64,000 nucleotides of DNA from Conchocele bisecta (taxonomy: Eukaryota; Mollusca; Bivalvia; Lucinida; Thyasiridae), in the NCBI GenBank assembly GCA_029237695.1, contig CM055279.1:21889919-21953918 (forward strand), read 5' to 3'. Under the pieces are notes generated by a model that was not told the DNA's origin, did not search any database, and saw only the letters and a program-made list of their open reading frames with translations. The stretch's first letter is position 1, and every line of letters starts with the position of its first letter. Shown piece after piece: positions 57,193-64,000 of the stretch. The translations under genes and the position numbers were made by a program.

Positions 57193-57288
57193 TAAGTTCC
57201 CTAAGATGTACGTTTGCTTTGCAATCATGAACATACACATACGCTTTTTCGGTTCTTTAAGTTTGAAAATGTTCTACAGTATACATAC

Positions 57289-57438
57289 CGCAAACAAAGA
57301 ATATTTCTCCCGATGAATGGAAGTAATATATTTTCCTGGGCAGCGGGGACGTACACACCCCGCACACGGCCAGCACGCCCGCTATGACACCAAATAAGGC
57401 CGCAAACAACATCAGGCCTATCACGGCATTCTGCCAGT
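57289..57438 (-). CDS. claudin/PMP22-superfamily exon: TM2 and first part of TM3
   Basis: Acceptor CGGACTTCCATTGCAG|AC at 57439, then WQNAVIGLMLFAALFGVI and AGVLAVCGVC (TM2), the cytosolic link TSPLPRK, and IYYFHSSGEIFFVCG (start of TM3), ending at donor TGCG|GTATGT (57288). The exon starts and ends in phase 1 and joins both neighbouring exons in frame; joined to the exon at 33622 it completes TM3. An alternative acceptor at 57475 (ATGTACAG|AA) is also in phase and would add twelve residues (KHSLSGRTSIAD) to the outer loop. The arrangement matches the four-span claudin/PMP22/LHFPL class; the exact family is not determined. Confidence 0.7.
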
Positions 57439-57548
57439 CTGCAATGGAAGTCCGACCACTTAAACTGTGCTTTTCTGTACATTGATTATCTGACTGGAGA
57501 AATGGGGGATAACTGCATGTGTGGCCCGCATACATGCGGCTTCAGATC

Positions 57549-57792
57549 TGGGGACCATTTCAGTAAACTTCGTACGACTAAAATGTTCGTAAGTGCAAAT
57601 TTAGTATCGTCTGGAAATTTCAATTGACGGATTTACATTTATTGAGCATAGGCTGCATGTAGCCTATGCTCAATAAATGTAAACCCAATAATTGTTTACA
57701 AGAAAACAGTATTAAATGTGAAATTTACAGACTCTCATAAGTTTGCACTTACGAACATTTCAGTAGTACGACGTTTACTGAAACGGGCCCCT
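57549..57792. mobile_element. family J palindrome, copy 9
   Basis: CTGGGGACCATTTCAGTAAA ... GTTTACTGAAACGGGCCCCTG; it begins about 110 bp from the claudin-like exon's acceptor side, inside the intron. Confidence 0.9.
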
Positions 57793-57847
57793 GATGCCGC
57801 ACTAATACAACCCGATATGGATTGGAAGACTTCGATAGCGTTGTTAG

Positions 57848-57966
57848 GAATAGTTTTCAACTAAGTAGCGAACAGCGTAGGCCCTGATCAGACTGCGCAG
57901 TCTGGCCTGGGTCAACACTGGTCGGGAAGAGTAGATCGCCCCATTTCACCAGTCACTGCCACAACT
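57848..57966. mobile_element. family E repeat, shortened
   Basis: GCGTAGGCCCTGATCAGACT, CTGGCCTGGGTCAACACTGG and CCATTTCACCAGTCACTGCC. Confidence 0.65.
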
Positions 57967-58440
57967 AAGTTCATAGTTACATCAGACAATACGGACATAT
58001 AGTAATAATGTCGACAATAACATCCGATATGGCTGCAAAAACATACAGTAAAAAGGGTGGAATATTAAAGTTTAAGCAGGGCAAGTTGCTGGGAGTATAG
58101 AATGCATATATACACACTTGAGCAATGTAGAGTAGAAGATATACACAATCCTCAGGGCATGGTACACATACACTAATGTTATTGCTTTATTTGGGAACAT
58201 CCTATGTTTACATAGTATGCTGAGAATCTGTCACATCTGATTTTGTGAATCGACGAAAAATCGCGCTTGTATCCGCGAAAATCTGACGTATGTATAATGT
58301 ATACCTCGCGTATTTGATACAGCAGCACTTCTGACCGTGGTAGAGATAATGAGGTCATGCCAGTTGTGATCAGTCTAGCTCCGGATCTGCTGGCACTCAC
58401 ATACGCTAACAAGCATCTACATGTATTTATAGGTTAATCA
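57967..58440. other. no recognised features
   Basis: Intronic sequence of the claudin-like gene; open frames are short and unlike known proteins. Confidence 0.4.
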
Positions 58441-58769
58441 TATTTGCTTTGTATGTGGATATATGCACGAGTTCCGCCGCGCAACGATATTGCGCGACTT
58501 TAAAGTCGCGCAATATCGTTGCGCGGCGGAACGAGTGGCATATATCCACATACAAATAAAATAACCTTTTTATTATATACGTACATCATTCGCAATGTAT
58601 ATACACTTAAATAATATACAAAATTTAATAAAAATAAACAAATTCATGGTGATTTAGAAGGAACTATTTTGCGAGGTGAAGCGTAGTTCCGACACTGACA
58701 CGAGACGTCAATATGGAGAAATATTGACGTCTTGTGTTCCACTGCGTTTCAGTGGAAAACGAAAGTACG
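58441..58769. mobile_element. composite repeat K, copy 2
   Basis: A near-perfect hairpin (58441-58560) with arms ATGTGGATATATGC and GCGCAACGATATTGCGCGAC|TTTAAAGTCGCGC, then the same module and second hairpin as at 31393-31600. Confidence 0.8.
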
Positions 58770-58785
58770 AAAAAATACGGCCATT

Positions 58786-59238
58786 TTTGGCTGTGATGAT
58801 GTAATACATGCATTATAATAAGTATGCATACTTTTAATCATCAAATATATGCAGTCGGTAGTTCTATATGAAATAATGCATTTTGGGGAAAATGAATGAT
58901 TAATCCCTCCAAGTATACTTAGCTAGATAAGTATGCTTATCAATTTTGGAGAAATCTGCTACTGGTCAGACTGTCCATCAACCTCATATCTGTAGCCGAT
59001 TTCATCAACATTGCAAAATATACTTATCTAGCAAAGTATACTTTGAGGGAGTAATCATTTATTTTTCCCGAAATGCATTATTTCATATAGAACTAATGAC
59101 TGCCACAATGGCTGTGATAATGTAATAGATTCAGAATAATACAAATTCATAAATTTATTCTTAAATTGAAAATTTTTCCCTCAAAGTATAATTTGCTAGA
59201 TAAATATACTTTGCAATGTTGGTGACACAGGCTACTGG
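58786..59238. mobile_element. one partial and one degraded GTAGCC MITE in tandem
   Basis: 58786-58962 has the right half (TTTTTGGCTGTGATGATGTA ... GAAATCTGCTACTG); 58995-59238 runs from TGTAGCCGATTTCATCAACA to GTGACACAGGCTACTG with part of the centre lost. Confidence 0.75.
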
Positions 59239-59529
59239 TGTCACAGTCATCACTGCAAAGTGTGTTTTTCATGATGATCTAATACATACTCGAGCATTCA
59301 CAATATGTGTTGTATTGATTCCAAATTCAAACATTTTTCACTTTCGTATTCTTTAAAGGTACATACATGTACTCTCTCAGTAGACACACAACAAACGTAA
59401 CAGCCGATGGTTCAATTCCTTAAAGGTACCATTTCAACCCTAAGGAACTGGAATGAACTGTGATATACTAATGTTCTGACCAATCCAATGGTCACAAAAT
59501 GATTTTCAGATTCGTTTTTGGGTGTTTTT

Positions 59530-59656
59530 GTTCTAAGAAATATGAAAATTACTTGCAAAAAGTGCAGATCCTGATGAGACGGCTCGTTACGAGCCGGCTC
59601 ATCTGGATCTGCACTGTTTGCATAAACCGCTATAGCGGGCTTTCGGGTTCAAAGGG
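59530..59656. mobile_element. TTAA-CCCTTT MITE (family N), inverted, partial
   Basis: AGTGCAGATCCTGATGAGAC ... CGGGTTCAAAGGG followed by TTAA (59657-59660), which is also the flank of the next element. Confidence 0.75.
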
Positions 59657-59660
59657 TTAA

Positions 59661-60164
59661 AGGTACATGCCCACTCAGTAGGCACACAAAGTTCTTTATA
59701 GGAATTAAATAAGTGTGTAATTGTGTTACTATTCCACCAGTTCTAAATATTACGAGTGCCCGCTATACAGATATAATCATTTAGAAATAAGTATTTTACT
59801 GATAGTGACGCGCGGTGGTATCAGGCTATTTTCATATGCAAATGAGGCACGATACTTTTTAATGATTTATACTAATTAAATGCATCACCTGAAAAAATAA
59901 ATATTTTCGACAGATTATAAAGTATGATCATTGCATATTCAAAAATAAATACAGAGAACAAACAGTATTGTCCGTTTACATGTTAATGAAACACGGTTAT
60001 CGCCCCTGTTATCAGTGTGATACTTTAAGTCTGATATAAAATGTATAATAATGCCAATCAATGCGTGGGGAAATGGTGAATGAATGTTTATTTTGCCAGA
60101 AAATGTCCCATATGATGTCTCTGATATCAAGAACATATTGTGCCTACTGAGTGGGCATGTACCT
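59661..60164. mobile_element. family M MITE (TTAA), complete
   Basis: TTAA AGGTACATGCCCACTCAGTAGGC ... CCTACTGAGTGGGCATGTACCT TTAA (60165-60168); 504 bp with both target copies intact. Confidence 0.9.
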
Positions 60165-60419
60165 TTAATATAGATCCGAGTGAATTATGAATATTTATAA
60201 ATGTGTTTATAAATCAGAATAAAAGTACTACTGGTCAACTTGATAAAAACAGAACTAATGAAGTGAAATTAAATTATTTTCAAACATTTAACTCGAACAC
60301 ATGTACACAATGATCTGCACTGTGTGGCTCAATAAAAATATATTATTGCGAGTGATCACTATCACGTCCGCCTCTATGGCTGGGTCATGCTGTGGTGTTC
60401 ACTCTCAGGTCCGCCTTAC

Positions 60420-60560
60420 GTGGAAGTGTGTCAAGGCACTGTGTGGAGGACGAGGTGTTGTGGAGGCAGCTCTCCCATATACTATTGCTGATGGTCCTCC
60501 GCGCCGTGTCTGTAAATATAGACCGTGCATAATACAGACTGAGGTACTCCAAACGCACAT
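60420..60560 (-). CDS. claudin/PMP22-superfamily exon: first extracellular loop
   Basis: Between acceptor TTCATATTTACAG|AT (60561) and donor CCAC|GTAAGG (60419). The frame reads TARRTISNSIWESCLHNTSS followed by STQCLDTLP, i.e. W-x-x-C-x(8)-C, the signature of the first outer loop in claudin/PMP22-type proteins (GLWxxC...C). An alternative acceptor at 60510 (TATATTTACAG|AC), in the same phase, gives a 90-bp exon beginning just before TARR. It ends with one base of a codon, matching the exon at 57438. The exon with TM1 and the start codon is not found in 60.6-64 kb. The overlapping frames that are longer here are in other phases. Confidence 0.65.
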
Positions 60561-60983
60561 CTGTAAATATGAATAATTAAGGAATACAACCATTGGTTCT
60601 TGCGTGTACTGGGGTGTACAATACATTTAGTCTGTTTAAAGTTTGTGAGTAGTCAGAAGAGTTCTGTGATTACTGGGGTGAAAGTTTCAAAAATGTAAAT
60701 AACCAAACATTCAGTTAAAACTAACAATAATCTTTTTTTTAAGTCATTTTGAAACAGCGAACTTTCACAAATCAACAACACCGCGCGTCGTCACGTGTGT
60801 CTAATGTATTGTGTTCGGATGTAAACGCAATACGTCGAATGGGTGTTTACATTATTAATTTATAGAAGGTGTAAACAATACATAATACGATTGCAGATGT
60901 AAACACTACATACACGTACATGTTGTATACTTGACTCCCATTATACAAACCACAGGCCCTCAAACATAAGCATGGGTAATAAT
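60561..60983. other. no recognised features
   Basis: Presumably the preceding intron of the claudin-like gene. AACGCAATACGTCGAATGGG TG near 60830 resembles TAAACGCAATACGCTGAATG near 53287. Confidence 0.4.
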
Positions 60984-61281
60984 TTTATCCCGTCTACACA
61001 GTTCCGTGAAACACGGTGCCGTGAAACATTTTTGATATCCTGCAAATACGACCTGATCACTGCGTATGAATATGTGCGGTGAATGGGGTTATTTGTTTGT
61101 ATTTTAAAGCCATTTGTAGGTGTTGACGAGATAAATAGAATAGTAGGTTTGTGCCGTGAATGTGAACAATATCTAGCGCGGCACGGAAACGGGATGTGCT
61201 CGGTAGAGCCTCGCCCATCCCGTTTCCTAAGCCTTGCCAGATATTTTTTCCCATTCACGGCACTAACGTACTATTCTCTAT
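60984..61281. mobile_element. composite B module plus C hairpin
   Basis: B (60984-61135) TTTATCCCGTCTACACAG ... GTGTTGACGAGATAAA; C (61136-61281) TAGAATAGTAGGTTTGTGCC ... CACTAACGTACTATTCTC. Confidence 0.85.
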
Positions 61282-61366
61282 ATCATCGACATGCGTTGCC
61301 GGAACTGCGTTACATGCATCTCATATGAGTCACCGTCTGTATCAAATGAGTATCAAATGAATACAT

Positions 61367-61565
61367 AGAGAATAGTAGGTTAGTGCCGTGAATGGGAAAA
61401 ATATCCGGCAAGGCTCAATAATTTCTTTATTTCTCATCAGAAGTATATGTTGTGACCACTCATTTGAACCGTCTCGCCGAGACGGTTCAAATGAGTGGTC
61501 ACAACATATACTTTGGTTCAGAAATAAGGAAAATAGATAGAGAATAGTAGGTTAGTGCCGTGAAT
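61367..61565. mobile_element. D hairpin
   Basis: AGAGAATAGTAGGTTAGTGC ... AGAGAATAGTAGGTTAGTGC; core TTTGAACCGTCTCGCCGAGA. About 85 bp separate it from the C hairpin to the left. Confidence 0.85.
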
Positions 61566-61629
61566 ATAATACATAGTAAAGTTACCAGGATAATTAAATG
61601 CATACAGCACAAATACGTAACAACTATAA

Positions 61630-61925
61630 CATTTTGGCTGTGATAATTTATTGGCTGTGATAATGTAATGAATTCGGTATAATAATTTTGCATACTTGTA
61701 ATTATCAAATATATGCATTTGTTAGTTCTATATGAAATAATGCATTTCAGGAAAAATAAATGATTACTCCCTCAAAGTGTACTTTGCTAGAAAAGTATAC
61801 TTTGCAATGTTGGTGAAATAGGACACAGAGGCTCGCAAATGCTGGAATACATGGGCTGATTTCACCAAAAGGGCTAAGCATACATATCCAACTAAGTATT
61901 TTGCAATTTTGGTGAAATAGGCTAC
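61630..61925. mobile_element. GTAGCC MITE fragments
   Basis: TTGGCTGTGATAATGTAATG ... TTTGCAATGTTGGTGAAAT (61630-61832), then GGGCTGATTTCACCAAAAGG ... GGTGAAATAGGCTACA (61855-61925). Confidence 0.7.
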
Positions 61926-61951
61926 AAAACATAGGCTGACCAGAAATGCCA

Positions 61952-62259
61952 TTTATCCCGTCAACACAGCGCGTATGTGCCGTATAACACGGTGCCGTGA
62001 AACATATTTGATATCCTGTCAATACGACCTAATCACTGCGTATGAATATGTGCGGTGGCTGGGGTTATCTTTGTTTGCATTTTAAAGCCATGTGTAGGTG
62101 TTGACGGGATAAATAGAATAGCAGGTTAGTGCCGTGAATGGGAAAAATATCTGGCGCTGCACGGAAACGGGATGTGCTCGGCAGAGCCTCACACATCCCG
62201 TTTCCTAAGCCTTGCCAGATATTTTTCCCATTCACGGCACTAACCTACTATTCTCTATA
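61952..62259. mobile_element. composite B module plus C hairpin
   Basis: B (61952-62113) and C (62114-62259, centre GGGATGTGCTCGGCAGAGCC), nearly identical to the composite at 60984. Confidence 0.85.
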
Positions 62260-62301
62260 AGCCCCATTTCTCCAATCAGGACCACATTTAGATACTATTT
62301 A

Positions 62302-62303
<2 letters not shown>

Positions 62304-62357
<54 letters not shown>
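62304..62357. repeat. (CT)n microsatellite
   Basis: About 27 uninterrupted CT units, inserted in a family E repeat just after CCCCATTTCTCC. Confidence 0.95.
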
Positions 62358-62358
<1 letters not shown>

Positions 62359-62535
62359 GGCTTATGGGATTTGTGACATGTGTAGCTCATGATCGACTAG
62401 CACAGTCATGCAGCCTGATCACGATATAATGGCGAACAGTGCAGATCGTGATCAGACTGTGCGGATGCACAGGCTGATCATGATCTGCACAGGTCGCAAA
62501 ACCCATACGCCCCATTTCTCTAGTCACAGCTACAA
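62358..62535. mobile_element. family E repeat
   Basis: GGGGCTTATGGGATTTGTGA ... AAAACCCATACGCCCCATTT CTCTAGTCACAGC; contains GGCGAACAGTGCAGATCGTG. Confidence 0.75.
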
Positions 62536-62879
62536 CCTTAATGTAGATATCGTTGTGGCATATCACAGTGGTAATGCGAGATCGGAGCGACTAAATGTAC
62601 GCGCAAAATGTATGCTAATGAAGCATTATACTCGTGCAAGCTGTCGACATGGCGAATACACAATGGGACAGGGGGGATTTGACATGGCGGCAGCTGTCCA
62701 TTCATCAACGTTGTATTGTTTTACATGAACATTATAGTCGGGTTAGTGATGCTCCCGCCGATAGTTGTCTATAAATGGGCCAATACGAGAGTTACTACTT
62801 TTAATTGTGGATCCAGATCAGTGTCTCGTCGAATACTACTTGCGATTCAATCAACAAATCGACGAAATAATGGGTTGCC
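62536..62879. other. no recognised features
   Basis: A 106-codon frame at 62408-62728 begins inside the family E repeat and is not supported as a gene. Confidence 0.4.
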
Positions 62880-63690
62880 TTTGTATTATTTTTAGCCCGG
62901 ACGGCCAAGCACAAGTCCAATGTTAAGTGTTCGTGTTTTATCCATTTCTCAGTTACTGTACCACATATAACCACCATACTTGCACCATACTTGCACAACT
63001 ACATAACCAATGGGTGCCCACCACATACGATTATCCAACATGTAACCTTTTTTGACCTTGACCTATTTTTCCGCCTAATCGACGGCGTTTTCAATGTTAA
63101 GTTTTCGTGTTTAGGTCCATTTCACTGTTAATGTACCACCTATAACCACCGTACTTGCACAGCTTCATAAACAATGGGTGCCCACCACATACCAATATGC
63201 AACATGTGACCTTTCTTTTACCTTCACCTATTTTTTCCGCATAATCGACTTAGCTTTTTTCTATGTTAGGTTTTCGCGTTTAGGTCAATTTCTCTAGAAC
63301 TGTACTACTCCACCATACTTGCACAACTTCATAACCAACTGTTGCCGACCACATACCACTATCCAACATGTGACTTTTTATTTTACCTGGACCTATTTTT
63401 TCCGCGTAATCAATGTTAAGTTTTCGTGTTTAGTTCCATTTCCGTTACTGTACCACCTAGGTCCACCATACTTGCACAACTTCATAACCAACGGGTGCCC
63501 ACGGCATACACTGTACCACTATGCAATATGTGACCTTGTAGTTTACCTTTAACTGTTTTTTCCGCGTAAACAACTTACTCATTTTCAACGTTAAGTTTTC
63601 ATTCGCGTTTTAATCTGTTTCTCAATTACTATACCACATAGAACCACCATATTTACATAAGTATATGTTATCCAATTGTCTATGCCTTGA
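62880..63690. repeat. satellite of about 150-175 bp, about 4.5 copies
   Basis: Units hold AATGTTAAGTTTTCGTGTTT (62917, 63092, 63262, 63412, 63586), TACTTGCACAACTTCATAAC, GGGTGCCCACCACATAC and ACATGTGACCTT...ACCTATTTTTTCCGC. No terminal repeats were seen, so it may be the core of another satellite-bearing element. Confidence 0.85.
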
Positions 63691-64000
63691 AGAAAACCCG
63701 GCCTTCAATGCTTTGTCTCGTCTCTTGTTGTTTCTGTTTTGTGTATTGCTGCTTTCCCATGAGGAACGTATACATGTACAAGTACGGCGTTGGGGGCTCT
63801 GCAACCACCATGCCATGCTGCACCATGAGCAGTTTGTCAGGTGGTGCGTTGTGTTGGTCCTTTGGTCCACTAACATTCATTCATTCGGCTTATATTTAAG
63901 GGTGGGGATTGGCTCGAATACCTTCCATAACATCACACATGCACTAACATGTTTGCCAGTCAATATATACATTGTGCATAACGTGTATTACAACACGACA
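63691..64000. other. no supported gene at the right edge
   Basis: Two overlapping open frames (63622-63876 and 63680-63880, minus) and one on the plus strand are short and unrecognised. GGATTGGCTCGAATACCTTC resembles 17090-17110. Confidence 0.4.

Noticed and set aside
57134..57316. 60-codon plus-strand frame over the claudin-like exon
   Set aside because: Antisense shadow of the exon at 57289-57438.
23165..58560. Long palindromes as assembly fold-back artefacts
   Set aside because: Most belong to families with several diverged copies and distinct flanks, some with target duplications, so they are real repeats; single-copy ones still deserve a read check.
60301..60626. Open frames of 91 and 73 codons over the loop-1 exon
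   Set aside because: They are in other phases or strand; only the shorter frame with W-x-x-C...C fits the neighbouring exons' phases and the family signature.
62408..62728. 106-codon plus-strand frame ending in a plausible C-terminus
   Set aside because: It starts inside a family E repeat and shows no domain.

Overview
The window is nuclear DNA of a complex eukaryote, most likely a marine mollusc and probably a bivalve. The evidence is spliced genes with canonical GT-AG introns, hardly any long open frames, AT-rich non-coding sequence, many 'ACATGTACATGTA' stretches, and transposons carrying 155-180 bp satellites that resemble the 'pearl'/BIV160-type elements described from bivalves. The species assignment is an inference.

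Host genes. The best-supported host gene is on the minus strand: at least three exons of a four-transmembrane claudin/PMP22-superfamily protein at about 60.42-60.56 kb (first extracellular loop, W-x-x-C...C), 57.29-57.44 kb (TM2 and start of TM3) and 33.39-33.62 kb (TM3, loop 2, TM4, tail). All three have GT-AG borders and matching phase-1 junctions. The first exon (TM1) is not seen and may lie to the right of the window. The intron between the last two exons is about 23.7 kb and is almost entirely repeats. A possible 3' end of another gene (stop at 78-80, AATAAA at 133-138) lies at the left edge.

Transposon genes. At 3.9-6.05 kb (minus) is a decayed LINE: an L1-like ORF1 with a 21-bp proline-rich minisatellite at its end, followed in the same frame by an APE-type endonuclease; the reverse transcriptase is missing. 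At 11.09-12.98 kb (minus) is a decayed Crypton-type (DUF3504) tyrosine recombinase that still shows its catalytic motifs, one spliceable intron, two in-frame stops and two frameshifts.

Repeats. The rest is a dense, nested set of non-autonomous mobile elements. The families recognised are: two TTAA-flanked piggyBac-like MITE families; a palindromic family with 5-bp target duplications, proved by an empty site within the window; a GTAGCC-ended MITE; a roughly 240-bp palindrome with GGGCCCGTTTCA ends (about ten copies); Tigger-like TIR elements; a 3'-tailed SINE, one copy with a 14-bp target duplication; fold-back elements built from arrays of a 21-bp unit with 6-bp target duplications; and several 'TIR module plus long hairpin' composites. 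Five or six elements carry internal satellites (about 158, 165, 176, 175, 230-280 and 170 bp), most of which repeat the motif TCAAGGTCA.

No virus, CRISPR, operon or bacterial gene is seen. Boundaries of repeats were read by eye and may be off by some bases.
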